64,000 nt of DNA from Streptomyces sp. CB01201 (GCF_002803085.1 NZ_NNBJ01000010.1:215293-279292), one strand, 5' to 3'; counted from the first letter of the stretch, positions 17,129 to 26,073 are shown. A program made the numbers and translations. The notes: generated by a model not told the origin, from the sequence alone.

Positions 17129-17923
17129 TCACGCGATGAGCCGTTCGCGCAGCCGGGCCACCGCGTCGTCCGGCACCCCGAGGCCCTCGCGGGCGTACTT
17201 CTCCATCGAGCCGTACGTGGCGTCGACCTCGTCGAGCGCTGCCGCCAGGTACTCGGGCACCACGCCGATGATGGCGAGCGCGATCTCCGGGTCGCCGCCC
17301 TGCGCGACGAAGCCCTCGATGAGCGGGGCGAAGGCCTGGCGCACGGCCGGGTTGACCGACAGGTACTCGCGCTCGACGGTCGCCTCGTCGGCGCCGAGCA
17401 GCGTGAGGATCACCGTCGCGCCCCAGCCGGTGCGGTCCTTGCCCGCCGTGCAGTGGAAGAGCAGCGGGCCCGCGTCCTCGGCGGCGAGTTCCGTCAGCAG
17501 GACGCGGTAGGCGGCGCGGGCCGAACCGGAGGAGACGAGGGAGCGGTAGGTGTCCGCGAACAGGGCCTGCGCCTTGCCGCCGCCGAGGTGCTCCTCCGCC
17601 ACGATCGGGTCGGCCAGGATGTGCTTGAGCTGGGCGGCGGCGGGCGCCCCGGCCGACGCCATCTTGTCGGCGAGCGCGTCGGCGATCAGGAGCCGGGTCC
17701 CGTCCGGCACCCGGTCGGGGTGGTCGGCGCGCTCGGCGTCGGTGCGCAGGTCCAGGACCGTACGCAGCCCGAGTCCGGCCACCGCCGGGTCGGCGGCCGG
17801 GTCCATGCGGTCGAGCTGACCGGCCCGGAAGACCAGGCCCGGGCGGACCGTACGGCCGCCGGACAGCGGGGTGGAGCCGAGGTCGCGGAGGTTGGCGACG
17901 GTGGTGGCGGGGATCGCGATCAT
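17129..17923 (-). CDS. Tyrosine-protein phosphatase (PtpB/Y_phosphatase3 type)
   Basis: This 264-residue cytoplasmic protein contains the Cx5R signature HCTAGKDRTG at 157-166, with nucleophile Cys158 and the KDR form found in actinobacterial PtpB-like phosphatases. The N-terminal NLRDLGSTPL and VLDLRTDAE segments also match that family. It should hydrolyse phosphotyrosine or phosphoinositide substrates; the physiological substrate is unknown. The ATG at 17923 is preceded by AGGAG. The rhomboid-like gene lies 28 bp upstream on the same strand and may be cotranscribed. Confidence 0.92.
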   Translation of the reverse strand: MIAIPATTVANLRDLGSTPLSGGRTVRPGLVFRAGQLDRMDPAADPAVAGLGLRTVLDLRTDAERADHPDRVPDGTRLLIADALADKMASAGAPAAAQLKHILADPIVAEEHLGGGKAQALFADTYRSLVSSGSARAAYRVLLTELAAEDAGPLLFHCTAGKDRTGWGATVILTLLGADEATVEREYLSVNPAVRQAFAPLIEGFVAQGGDPEIALAIIGVVPEYLAAALDEVDATYGSMEKYAREGLGVPDDAVARLRERLIA

Positions 17924-17951
17924 GGGTGGGCGGCTCCTGAGCGGGTGAAAT

Positions 17952-18554
17952 CTACCGGTTCATAACCGAACGGTAGTCCACGGCCGCCGAACGGTGGTCC
18001 ATGGCTCCCGCCACCCCGAGACCGAGCCCCAGCGCCGCGAAGTGTCCCGCGTCCGTGAAGCCGCGCCCCCGGTTCAGGAGGGGCTTCGCGGCGAGTGCGA
18101 GCAGGGCGATGCGGGTGGCTGCGCGCAGCGGGCCGCGCGGCAGGGCCGAGGTCAGGGCGCCCAGGACCGCGTAGAAGCCGTAGCTGGTGCCCACGTCCAG
18201 GGCGGCGCGGGTGGCGGGCGAGGGGCGGCCCGCGCGCAGGCCCCCGTACACCAGGAGCGTCGCGCCGGCGTGCCCGAACAGGAACACCCCGGCCGTCCAC
18301 CAGGCCCCGTGCGCGTACTCCGCGTAGCCGAGGACGGCGAGCAGGAGCAGCGCGTAGGGCAGCTCCATGGGCTCCTCGACGAGCAGTGCGCTGGTGACGA
18401 GGGTGGAGCGGCGGCCCGCGGCCAGGTTGTCGACGTTGGTGGAGCACGAGCGCAGCAGGTCCTGGCGGGCCGGTTCACTGAGCAGGCGCCTGCTCGCGTA
18501 CGCGAGGAGCTGGACGCCGCCGACGTAGGCGGGAGCGAGGGTGGGTACACGCAT
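17952..18554 (-). CDS. Rhomboid-like integral membrane protein
   Basis: The 200-residue product has about six hydrophobic helices. Three spots resemble rhomboid features: FLFGHAGATLL in an early helix, DVGTSYGFYAVLG resembling the GxSx serine loop, and TDAGHFAALGLGLG with histidine followed by spaced glycines. A Ser-His dyad is therefore conceivable, but the canonical GxSG is not kept exactly, so it may be an inactive rhomboid relative. ATG 18554 is preferred; ATG 18572 is an alternative. Confidence 0.65.
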   Translation of the reverse strand: MRVPTLAPAYVGGVQLLAYASRRLLSEPARQDLLRSCSTNVDNLAAGRRSTLVTSALLVEEPMELPYALLLLAVLGYAEYAHGAWWTAGVFLFGHAGATLLVYGGLRAGRPSPATRAALDVGTSYGFYAVLGALTSALPRGPLRAATRIALLALAAKPLLNRGRGFTDAGHFAALGLGLGVAGAMDHRSAAVDYRSVMNR

Positions 18555-18653
18555 GCGTCCATGATCCGGCATGGCGCGAGAGGGCCGCTCGGTGGCCCGG
18601 CGATTATCGCCAAGTCGCTTTATTTGTACGGGAGTTGGGGGCACGATGGGGTG

Positions 18654-19040
18654 ATGCGAAACGATGCGCGAGTGGTTCTCGGGGTGCTGGTGGCGGCCGC
18701 CGTCGTGACCGGGTGCGGCTCCTCGTCCCCGCGTCCGGCCCCCACCGCGAGCGGCACCCTGGAACAGCTGGCCGCGCGGGCCGACTGCACACCGGTCGTC
18801 TCGACGGACTCGGCCGAGCTGCGGCAGGCCAACTGCACGACGAAGGACGGCCGTTATGTGCTCGCCACCTTCGCCACCGACCGGGGCCAGCGCGAGTGGA
18901 TCAACGAGGCGAAGGACTACGGCGGTGTCTACCTGGTCGGCCGCAAGTGGGTGGCGGTCGGCGAGCAGCCCGTGGTCACGGCACTGCACGGCCGGCTCGG
19001 TGGCAGTGTCGAGACCGGGACCATGCATTCCGGACACTGA
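18654..19040 (+). CDS. Small lipoprotein of unknown function
   Basis: The 128-residue product starts with a short signal peptide and lipobox VVTGC, so it should be lipidated and anchored outside the membrane. The mature part has cysteines at ARADCTP and QANCTT that could form one disulfide, and lacks a domain I recognise. The ATG follows a purine-rich GATGGGGTG. It is divergent from the rhomboid-like gene and convergent with the DUF1996 gene. Confidence 0.8.
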   Translation: MRNDARVVLGVLVAAAVVTGCGSSSPRPAPTASGTLEQLAARADCTPVVSTDSAELRQANCTTKDGRYVLATFATDRGQREWINEAKDYGGVYLVGRKWVAVGEQPVVTALHGRLGGSVETGTMHSGH

Positions 19041-19091
19041 CCGGGTCGGCCGCGCAGCGGCAGATGCCTCCTCGCGCGAGGGCGCGGGGGG

Positions 19092-20594
19092 TCAGGCGCA
19101 GGCGCGCCCCGAATTGATGCAGTTCACCGCCTTCCCCATCAGCTGATCGCTGAAGACGTCGATGAAGTCACCGTGATCGGTGACCGGCTTGTGGAGCTGC
19201 TCGGGGAACGAGTCCACCGCGAAGGCGCCGGCCTTGGCGGGCACGTCGTAGACGATGCGCTGCACCAATTGGGGAATCGCCTTGAATCCGGCCGGGCAGG
19301 CACCCCTTCGGTCGGTGAAGGCGACATGGGCGCGGTGATTGGCGCTGTCGGTGTTCTTCCCGTCCCAGCAGCTCTGGAATTTAAAGGTACGGACCACTTT
19401 GCTGCCCTGGGGGCAGAGCGGATAGGCGTCCTTGAGCTGGCGGTTCTCGAATCCGGTGCAGCTCCAAGAGGCGTTGGCATTCGCGTTGCCGTTGGTGAAC
19501 GCCTTGGCGTCCCCGGTGATGATCCGCAGGAACCGGGGCATGGCGGTCACCTTGCTCACCGGGCTGCCGACGAATTGAATCGTCGCCTGCACCGGGGTCT
19601 GGATCTTTCCCAGGTTCTTGTCCCTGCCGCCGCCGTCGGCCTTCGCGTCCACGTCATTGCCCCGGTCGAGGACGCGTACGACGGGCCAGTAGTAAGTGGA
19701 CTTGTCGCCCTGGTTGCGGCAACTGGTGCCGCCCCCGGCGAGATCGGCGTCGCTGGAGAAGGCGTCCGTCGCCTGGTTGCCGACGTAGTCGTGCATATGG
19801 TGGGCGCCATTGCTCACGCCCGGCGCCACGATGACGTTGTCGGGATTGCGCTTGCCGTTCCGGTTGCGGCCGCAGTCGCTGGTGAAGCTGCCGGTGGAGG
19901 CGCCGCGCCGGGGGGCGGGGGCGGCGGCGTTCGGCCGTACGGAGCGGATGTCGACGAAGTCGCGGCGGGAGAGCCCGGAGGCGGCGGCCGTGGCCGCGAG
20001 GGCCTGGCCGTCACCCTGGCCGCTGCCCTGGCCGGCGTTCTGGCCACCGGCCTGGCCCGACTGGCCGTCGCCCTGGCCGCTGCCCGGGTCGCCGGCCCGG
20101 TCGCCGGGGGCCGGTTCGTCGGCGGCCCGCATCGAACAGGCGGCCAGGTTCCGGCCGTTGAGGTCCGGCTGTCCGGTGGCGTCCGCGATCCGCCCGATCG
20201 AATCGGTCCGCTTCGCCTTCAGCGGGGCGAGCACCATGCTGTCCGCGAGGGCGGGGTCGCGTTCGATCCGGTCCTTGTTGTCGGCGAACTCGCTGTACGC
20301 GTCGGTGATCTGCGTATCGAGATCGGCGAGCTGCCGGTCGACGCGTGATTTCGCCGAATCGGGCACGGTGGAAAGGGAATTGCCTACGTCCGGACAGTCG
20401 ATCGTCGACAACGTGCGCAGCTGCGCCATGTCCTGCCCGGGCGACCCGTGGCCGCCCGCACCGCCCTCACTGGCGGAGGCGTAGAAATTGACCGCGGCGA
20501 GCCCGCCTCCGCCCAGGATGAGCGCGGCCGCGGCCAGCGTCATCCGACGGGGGAGGGTCGGCCGTTTTCGGGGTGAGCGTGCGATGCGTCCCAT
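19092..20594 (-). CDS. Secreted DUF1996-domain protein
   Basis: The 500-residue product has a twin-basic N-terminus and hydrophobic segment (MTLAAAALILGGGGLAAV), so it is exported. A helical region follows, then a low-complexity linker of Gly/Gln repeats (GSGQGDGQ twice) around 170-200. The DUF1996 domain occupies the C-terminal 270 residues with NVIVAPGVSNGAHHMHDYVGN and CPAGFKAIPQL. The family is common in streptomycetes and fungi; its activity is not established. The cysteine pattern fits a disulfide-stabilised extracellular fold. Confidence 0.88.
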   Translation of the reverse strand: MGRIARSPRKRPTLPRRMTLAAAALILGGGGLAAVNFYASASEGGAGGHGSPGQDMAQLRTLSTIDCPDVGNSLSTVPDSAKSRVDRQLADLDTQITDAYSEFADNKDRIERDPALADSMVLAPLKAKRTDSIGRIADATGQPDLNGRNLAACSMRAADEPAPGDRAGDPGSGQGDGQSGQAGGQNAGQGSGQGDGQALAATAAASGLSRRDFVDIRSVRPNAAAPAPRRGASTGSFTSDCGRNRNGKRNPDNVIVAPGVSNGAHHMHDYVGNQATDAFSSDADLAGGGTSCRNQGDKSTYYWPVVRVLDRGNDVDAKADGGGRDKNLGKIQTPVQATIQFVGSPVSKVTAMPRFLRIITGDAKAFTNGNANANASWSCTGFENRQLKDAYPLCPQGSKVVRTFKFQSCWDGKNTDSANHRAHVAFTDRRGACPAGFKAIPQLVQRIVYDVPAKAGAFAVDSFPEQLHKPVTDHGDFIDVFSDQLMGKAVNCINSGRACA

Positions 20595-20693
20595 GGAACT
20601 CCTTCGCTTGAAGCGCGCAGTTCCATACGGATGGGAACGGTGGGGCGTTCAACGGCTCAGGAGATTCACGGGAGTTGGGAAAACCCCGCTCGG

Positions 20694-21848
20694 TCAGCGG
20701 GCCTGCTTCACCGCGCGCAGCACCACGAACTTCGGGTCGGAGGCCATGAGTTCGCACGTGCCGAACATGCGGCGCAGCTTTTCGTGGTAGCCGAGGTGGC
20801 GGTTGCCGACCACCCACAGCTCGCCGCCCTCGCGCAGCGCGGTCCGGGCGTCCGCGAACATCCGCGAGGAGGTGCGGTCCGTCGTCGCCTGGTGGGTGTG
20901 GAACGGCGGGTTGTTGAGGACGAGGTCCGCGGTGCCGGGCGGGAAGTCCGCCAGGCCGTCGCCGAGCCGGAACTCGGCCTCGCGCGCGGGCCCGGCACAC
21001 ATCCGGAAGGTGGCCTCGGCCGAGGCCATCGCCGGGTGCGACTCGTCGGCGAAGGTGATCCGCGCCCGGGGGTTGGCGAGCGCCGCCGCCGTGCCCACGA
21101 TGCCGTTGCCGCAGCCCAGGTCCACCACGTGGTCGGGGCCGGTGCGCTCGGGCAGGTGCTGGAGCAGGAAACGGGTGCCGATGTCCAGGCGGTCGGCGCA
21201 GAACACCCCGGCGTGATTGGTGACCGCGAGGCCGGAGGCGGGACCGATGCCCAGCTCAAGGGAGTACGTCAGCGGCCACGGGTTGCGCGGCCTGGAGAGC
21301 TTCGGGTCCGGGGTGGTGAAGATCAGCCGGGCCTTCTTCTCGGCCAGCGAGGTCTTCGTCGGGCCCAGGATCCGCTCGAACAGGTTCAGCGTCGAGGTGT
21401 GGATCTCCTTGACCATGCCGGCCCCGACCACGACCGTGCCCGCGTGCAGCGAGGGCGCGATCCGCTGGAGCTGGTCCTCCAGGAGCCCGAGGCTCTTGGG
21501 CACCCGCACGAGCAGCACGTCCACGCGCTCGGGCACCGCGTCCCGGGTCGACAGGAGACGTACCGCGTCGGGCGCGGAGCCGGCCCGCGCCAGGTTGGCC
21601 CGGGTCGCCTCCTGGGCCAGGAACGAGTCGCTGATCTGTACGGGGTGGTGCTCGGCGAGCGCCGTCGTGAGCGCACCCCAGCGGTCGCCGGTCACGACGA
21701 CGGTCCCCGAGAAGTCCAGGTCGCCGATCTCGGCGAGGTGCCGCAGCAGATAGTCGTCGGCGGCGTCCCAGGCCCGCAGCGGGTCGCGGGGGTCTTCGGG
21801 GAATCGGGTCAGGTCGTGCTCGCCCCAGGGCGTGATCATGCGGTTCAT
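20694..21848 (-). CDS. RsmC/RlmG-type rRNA guanine-N2 methyltransferase
   Basis: The 384-residue protein has the duplicated layout of RsmC and RlmG: a degenerate N-terminal methyltransferase half and a catalytic C-terminal half with SAM-binding VVDLGCGNGIVG and the active-site motif NNPPFHTH. It should methylate the exocyclic N2 of a guanosine in rRNA. The length is closer to RlmG (23S G1835) than to RsmC (16S G1207), but the target cannot be assigned from sequence. ATG 21848 is used; ATG 21839 is an alternative. Confidence 0.85.
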   Translation of the reverse strand: MNRMITPWGEHDLTRFPEDPRDPLRAWDAADDYLLRHLAEIGDLDFSGTVVVTGDRWGALTTALAEHHPVQISDSFLAQEATRANLARAGSAPDAVRLLSTRDAVPERVDVLLVRVPKSLGLLEDQLQRIAPSLHAGTVVVGAGMVKEIHTSTLNLFERILGPTKTSLAEKKARLIFTTPDPKLSRPRNPWPLTYSLELGIGPASGLAVTNHAGVFCADRLDIGTRFLLQHLPERTGPDHVVDLGCGNGIVGTAAALANPRARITFADESHPAMASAEATFRMCAGPAREAEFRLGDGLADFPPGTADLVLNNPPFHTHQATTDRTSSRMFADARTALREGGELWVVGNRHLGYHEKLRRMFGTCELMASDPKFVVLRAVKQAR

Positions 21849-21964
21849 TGCTTGCCAGGCTAACCCGAAACGGCGGCCGTGCCCCGCCGCGCCGGCCGGG
21901 GCCCGCATCCGGCCGGGCCCTGGCCGCCCGGGCCCCGGGCGGCCGGGGCCCGCAGCGCCCCGGC

Positions 21965-22612
21965 TCAGCTCCGGTCGAGGTAGGCGAGGACCGCGAGGAC
22001 CCGGCGGTTGTCGTCGTCGGAGACCGGCAGGCCCAGCTTCGCGAAGATGTTGGAGGTGTGCTTGGCGATGGCCCGCTCGGTCACGACCAGGCGCTCGGCT
22101 ATCGCGGCGTTGGACCGGCCCTGCGCCATCAGCTCCATCACTTCCAGCTCGCGCGGGGTGAGCCCGCCGAGCGGCTCGTCGCGCGCCTTGCGGGAGAGGA
22201 GCTGCTGGATCACCTGGGGGTCCATCGCGGTGCCGCCGCCCGCGACCCGGCGTACCGCGTCGATGAACTGCGCCGCGTCGAACACCCGGTCCTTGAGGAG
22301 GTAGCCGACCCCGCCGTCGCCGTCCGCGAGGAGTTCGCGCGCGTACAGCTGCTCCACGTGCTGGGACAGGACCAGGACCGGCAGGCCGGGCCGGGCGCGG
22401 CGGGCGGCGAGCGCGCACTGGAGGCCCTCGTCGGTGTGCGACGGCGGAAGCCGGACGTCGACGATCGCGACGTCCGGCTCCAGCTCGGCGAAGGCCCGGG
22501 TCAGCTCGGGGCCGGTCTCGACGGCCGCCAGGATCTCGAAGTCGAACGCCTCCAGCATTCTGACCAGGCCGTCGCGGAGCAGGAACAGGTCTTCGGCTAG
22601 GACAACGCGCAA
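21965..22612 (-). CDS. NarL/LuxR-type response regulator
   Basis: The 215-residue protein has an N-terminal receiver (VLAEDLFLLRDGL, phosphoacceptor in VAIVDVRLPPS, conserved lysine in YLLKD) and a C-terminal LuxR helix-turn-helix (LTPRELEVMELMAQGRSNAA). The start is TTG 22612, supported by GGAG five bases upstream; it overlaps the end of the sensor kinase gene by 16 bp, which points to coupled translation. It is the cognate regulator of that kinase. Target genes are unknown. Confidence 0.93.
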   Translation of the reverse strand: MRVVLAEDLFLLRDGLVRMLEAFDFEILAAVETGPELTRAFAELEPDVAIVDVRLPPSHTDEGLQCALAARRARPGLPVLVLSQHVEQLYARELLADGDGGVGYLLKDRVFDAAQFIDAVRRVAGGGTAMDPQVIQQLLSRKARDEPLGGLTPRELEVMELMAQGRSNAAIAERLVVTERAIAKHTSNIFAKLGLPVSDDDNRRVLAVLAYLDRS

Positions 22613-23862
22613 GGGATCTCCAGGGTGACCAGGGTGGGGCCGCCCATCGGGCTGCTGACGGCCAGGACGCCGTCGAATGTACCGAGCCGCCGTTCGACCC
22701 CGCTCAGGCCACCGCCCGCCCCGGCCTTCGCACCGCCCCTGCCGTTGTCGCCGACGGACACCCGCAGCGCGCCCGCCTCGTACGACAGGTCGACCCAGAC
22801 GCTGTCCGCCGCCGCGTGCTTGACCGCGTTGGTGAGCAGCTCGCTGACCGCGAAGTACGCCGCCGACTCGACCGGCGCCTCGGCCCGGGCCCGGTCCGGC
22901 AGGTCCACCGACACCTCGGTCGCCACCGGCAGGCGCAGCGCCAACGCCCGTACCGCGTCCGCGAGTCCACGCTCGGCGAGGACCGGCGGGTGGATGCCGC
23001 GCACCAGGTCGCGCAGCTCGGTCAGGGCCTCGGCGGAGGACGCGCGGGCCGCCGCGAGGAGCTTCTTGGCCTGCGCCGGGTCCTTCTCGACGAGGGCCTC
23101 GATGGTGCCCAGGTTCATGCCCATGGCGACCAGGCGGGCCTGTGCCCCGTCGTGCAAGTCCCGCTCGATGCGCCGCAGTTCGGCCGCCGAGGTGTCCACG
23201 GCGTCGTGCCGGGTCTCGGTGAGGCGGTCGACGCGCTGCGCCAGCTCGGCCTCCCGGGAGGGCGCGAGCAGCGCCCGGGTGAGCTGGAAGTGGCCGCGCA
23301 GCAGAGCCGGGTTGACGAACAGGCCGAGCACGAACAGGGCGGTGCCGAGCGCGGCCGCCGCGTAGCCGCTCTGCCGGCTGGTGACGTGGATGAACAGGAA
23401 CCAGTCGCCGCCCGCGTCCGCGATCGGCCGCCACACGCCGAGCGCGATGACCCAGCCGTACGCCACGTACGCGAGCAGGGCGGGCGGCACGATCGCGATG
23501 AGGGACCCGGCCGTCATGTCCACGAGCATCCAGCGCAGGTCGTGCCAGGTCGCGGGGTCGCGCAGCAGCGTGACCAGCCGCTCGCCCCAGCCGGCCGCCC
23601 CCGGGCGCCGGGGCACCGGCCGGTACGCCGACGGGATCGGCACCCCGCTCCAGCGCAGCGCCAGCGTCCGCCGGAAGTCGGCGTGGGCGCGCACCCGCTC
23701 GATGAGCGGCGGGGCGGCGAGGACGCCGACGCCGACGGGTATGAGGGCGATCGCGACGACGGTCAGGGTGAACAGCAGGATCGAGCCGGTCATCGACACC
23801 AGCGTCAGGGCGAGCCCCCGCACCCCCGCCAGGAGCGCTTCGCGCGCCTTGGTCGCATTCAT
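22597..23862 (-). CDS. Sensor histidine kinase (NarL-family partner)
   Basis: The 421-residue membrane kinase has several N-terminal hydrophobic helices, including a pair near residues 20-50 and others around 110-190, with a sensor-like region. The dimerisation/phosphoacceptor segment is LRRIERDLHDGAQARLV (HisKA_3 type). The ATPase domain has SELLTNAVKHA and VSVGDNGRGG. It should autophosphorylate on the histidine of RDLHDG and pass phosphate to the overlapping response regulator. ATG 23862 follows a GGGGA site. The signal is unknown. A perfect palindrome lies about 90-110 bp upstream. Confidence 0.93.
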   Translation of the reverse strand: MNATKAREALLAGVRGLALTLVSMTGSILLFTLTVVAIALIPVGVGVLAAPPLIERVRAHADFRRTLALRWSGVPIPSAYRPVPRRPGAAGWGERLVTLLRDPATWHDLRWMLVDMTAGSLIAIVPPALLAYVAYGWVIALGVWRPIADAGGDWFLFIHVTSRQSGYAAAALGTALFVLGLFVNPALLRGHFQLTRALLAPSREAELAQRVDRLTETRHDAVDTSAAELRRIERDLHDGAQARLVAMGMNLGTIEALVEKDPAQAKKLLAAARASSAEALTELRDLVRGIHPPVLAERGLADAVRALALRLPVATEVSVDLPDRARAEAPVESAAYFAVSELLTNAVKHAAADSVWVDLSYEAGALRVSVGDNGRGGAKAGAGGGLSGVERRLGTFDGVLAVSSPMGGPTLVTLEIPCALS

Positions 23863-23949
23863 CGTTTCCCCGTCTCCTTGCCGCCGATGGACCGGCCTCC
23901 AGTGTCGCCGGGCACCGCACGCGCGGTCACTGGGTCCCGCCCCCGGCCC

Positions 23950-23973
23950 GGGGGTGTTGCTGGCAACACCCCC
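23950..23973. promoter_or_regulatory. Perfect palindrome upstream of the sensor kinase
   Basis: Arms GGGGGTGTTGC and GCAACACCCCC are separated by two bases. The site is 88-111 bp before the kinase ATG and lacks a T run, so an operator (for example autoregulation by the two-component pair) is more likely than a terminator, though a hairpin role cannot be excluded. Confidence 0.5.
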
Positions 23974-24022
23974 TGACCTCGTAGTTCGCCCCCTCGATGC
24001 GCGAGGGGAGGCGGCACATGCG

Positions 24023-24056
24023 AAAGGGCGGGGCGCCCCCCGGCGCCCCGCCCTTT
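24023..24056 (-). terminator. Rho-independent-like terminator after the winged-helix gene
   Basis: Arms AAAGGGCGGGGCGCC and GGCGCCCCGCCCTTT are perfect and separated by four C residues. The hairpin starts 13 bp past the stop codon of the winged-helix regulator and separates it from the two-component operon. Confidence 0.8.
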
Positions 24057-24068
24057 CCAACCCGCCCG

Positions 24069-24656
24069 TCAGGGCGCGTACTTGTAGCCCACCCGGCGTA
24101 CGGTCTGGATCGCGGCGCGGTGCTGGGTGCCCAGCTTGCGGCGCAGCCGGGCCACATGGACGTCCACGGTCCGGCCGTCGCCGACGTGGCCGTAGCCCCA
24201 CACCGTGGTGACCAGCTGATCGCGGGTGTGCACCCGGTGCGGGTGCGCCACCAGATGGGCGAGCAGCTCGAACTCCAGGTAGGTGAGGTCGAGTTGGGCC
24301 CCGTCGACCTCGGCGGTGCGGCGCACGGTGTCGATCCGTACGAGGGCGTCGCCGGTGGTCGTGGCGGGCTCGACGACCGGCACCGGCGTCAGGGGCTCGG
24401 GTGCGGCGGCGAGCAGCGGGGGCTGCTGGTCGGCGGGGACGAGGACCAGGTAGCCGACCATCGCCGGGCGGCCCGGCAGCGCGGGCAGCGTGTGCTGCGG
24501 GGCGGGCAGCCAAGTGGCGCCCGGCGGAAGGAAGTCGGCGACCTGGCCGGCGGCCGGCCGGGCCACCTCGTCACGGTCCACGGCTCGCAGTCGGTGCCGG
24601 CCCAGGGGGAGAGGGGCGTGGGCGTCGGAGGACGGGAGGGTACGGGTGTTCGCCAT
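24069..24656 (-). CDS. Stand-alone winged-helix (OmpR-type) DNA-binding regulator
   Basis: The 195-residue protein has an OmpR/PhoB-type winged helix in the last 100 residues: LDLTYLEFELLAHLVAHP, then RTVDVHVARLRRKLG and VRRVGYKYAP. The N-terminal half has no receiver aspartate or lysine pattern and is proline-rich with no recognised domain. It is thus an orphan DNA-binding protein. A small reading frame with adjacent cysteine codons lies 87 bp upstream on the same strand. Confidence 0.88.
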   Translation of the reverse strand: MANTRTLPSSDAHAPLPLGRHRLRAVDRDEVARPAAGQVADFLPPGATWLPAPQHTLPALPGRPAMVGYLVLVPADQQPPLLAAAPEPLTPVPVVEPATTTGDALVRIDTVRRTAEVDGAQLDLTYLEFELLAHLVAHPHRVHTRDQLVTTVWGYGHVGDGRTVDVHVARLRRKLGTQHRAAIQTVRRVGYKYAP

Positions 24657-24743
24657 GAGGGGTCAGCTCTTTCGCGCGAGGAGTCGTCAGCGGGAGACGT
24701 ACGTCGTTGCGCGCGGGCCGAAGGCCTGGAGTGGATCGAGGCG

Positions 24744-24863
24744 TTAGAGGGCCGGCGCGTTCGTCGCGCGGCAACACACCCGGTCGAAGTCGTGGTCCTG
24801 ACGGGACGGCCAGAACGGTTCGAGGTCGGTGCGACCTGTCGTGGCGCTCTGGATGCTGGTCAT
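24744..24863 (-). CDS. Small reading frame with Cys-Cys near its end, possible leader peptide
   Basis: The 39-codon frame begins at ATG 24863 after AATGGGGAC and ends in the residues DRVCCRATNAPAL. Adjacent cysteine codons close to the end of a short upstream frame are the hallmark of cysteine-responsive attenuation in actinobacteria (established in mycobacteria). Here it precedes the winged-helix regulator gene. The frame also stays open further upstream to 24947, so the start is not certain. It could instead be a conserved small protein. Confidence 0.5.
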   Translation of the reverse strand: MTSIQSATTGRTDLEPFWPSRQDHDFDRVCCRATNAPAL

Positions 24864-24982
24864 GTCCCCATTCAACCAGACGATCCGCCCGGTGCAGCAG
24901 CCCCCTCCCACAGACTGATACGGATCCTTGGCACAGCGTGACCACAACCGGCCACCGCGCCGGGTGGTCCGAACGCGCGAGA

Positions 24983-25010
24983 AGCGCCCACCGCACCGGC
25001 GGTGGACGCT
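24983..25010 (-). terminator. Terminator hairpin after glnII
   Basis: Arms AGCGCCCACCGC and GCGGTGGACGCT (one mismatch) with loop ACCG lie 23 bp past the glnII stop codon. The rest of 24864-25032 holds no gene I can support. Confidence 0.6.
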
Positions 25011-25032
25011 CCCCGGGGATCCGGGGCCCGGC

Positions 25033-26073
25033 TCAGACCTGCCCGGCCTTCTCCAGCCCGGCGCAGCAGGTGTCGACGATGAGGCGGGTCACCACGTACG
25101 GGTCGACGTTGGCGTTCGGGCGGCGGTCCTCGATGTAGCCCTTCCGGTCCACCTCGACCTGCCACGGGATGCGGACCGAGGCGCCGCGGTCCGAGACGCC
25201 GTACTTGTACTGGTCCCACGGCGCCGTCTCGTGCAGGCCGGTGAGGCGGTCGTCGATGCCGGCGCCGTAGTTCTTGACGTGGTCCATGGGCTTGGAGCCC
25301 TCGCCGAGCGCCTCGCAGGCGGTGATGATCGCGTCGTAGCCCTCGCGCATCGCCCTGGTGGAGAAGTTGGTGTGCGCGCCCGCGCCGTTCCAGTCGCCCT
25401 TGACCGGCTTCGGGTCGAGGGTGGCCGACACGTTGAAGTCCTCGGCGGTGCGGTAGAGCAGCCAGCGCGCGATCCACAGCTGGTCGGAGACCTCCAGGGG
25501 GCCGACCGGGCCGACCTGGAACTCCCACTGGCCGGGCATGACCTCGGCGTTGATGCCGGAGATGCTCAGGCCCGCGGCGAGACAGTGGTCCAGGTGCTTC
25601 TCGACGATCTCGCGGCCGAAGATCTCGTCCGCGCCGACGCCGCAGTAGTAGCCGCCCTGCGCGGCCGGGAAACCGCCCACGGGGAAGCCGAGCGGACGGT
25701 CGCCGTCGAAGAAGGTGTACTCCTGCTCGATGCCGAAGATCGGCTCCTGCGCCGCGAACTGCTCGGCGAGCGGGCGCAGTTGGGCGCGGGTGTTGGAGGC
25801 GTGAGGCGTCCCGTCGATGTCGAAGACCTCGCACAGGACCAGGACGTCGTCGCCGCCGCGGATCGGGTCCGGGCAGGAGAACACCGGCTTCAGGACGCGG
25901 TCCGACGCGTGGCCCTCGGCCTGGTTGGTGCTGGACCCGTCGAAGCCCCAGACGGGCAGCTCGGCGACGGCCCCGGGGGTACCGGCCATGATCTTGGTCT
26001 TCGAGCGGAGCTTGGCGGTCGGCTCGGTGCCGTCGATCCAGATGTACTCGGCCTTGTACGTCACGGAAGCCAT
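25033..26073 (-). CDS. glnII: Glutamine synthetase, eukaryote-like type II
   Basis: GlnII joins ammonia to glutamate with ATP. At 346 residues it has the short type II length. Family landmarks include YKAEYIWIDG at the N-terminus, PVWGFDGSSTNQAEG, IFGIEQEYTFFD with the metal-binding glutamates, GINAEVMPGQWEFQVGP and NGAGAHTNFST. The type I adenylylation loop is missing, as expected. It is transcribed alone, with a four-box GlnR site 79-116 bp upstream and a terminator after it. Together with glnA it gives this organism two synthetases in one region. Confidence 0.98.
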   Translation of the reverse strand: MASVTYKAEYIWIDGTEPTAKLRSKTKIMAGTPGAVAELPVWGFDGSSTNQAEGHASDRVLKPVFSCPDPIRGGDDVLVLCEVFDIDGTPHASNTRAQLRPLAEQFAAQEPIFGIEQEYTFFDGDRPLGFPVGGFPAAQGGYYCGVGADEIFGREIVEKHLDHCLAAGLSISGINAEVMPGQWEFQVGPVGPLEVSDQLWIARWLLYRTAEDFNVSATLDPKPVKGDWNGAGAHTNFSTRAMREGYDAIITACEALGEGSKPMDHVKNYGAGIDDRLTGLHETAPWDQYKYGVSDRGASVRIPWQVEVDRKGYIEDRRPNANVDPYVVTRLIVDTCCAGLEKAGQV

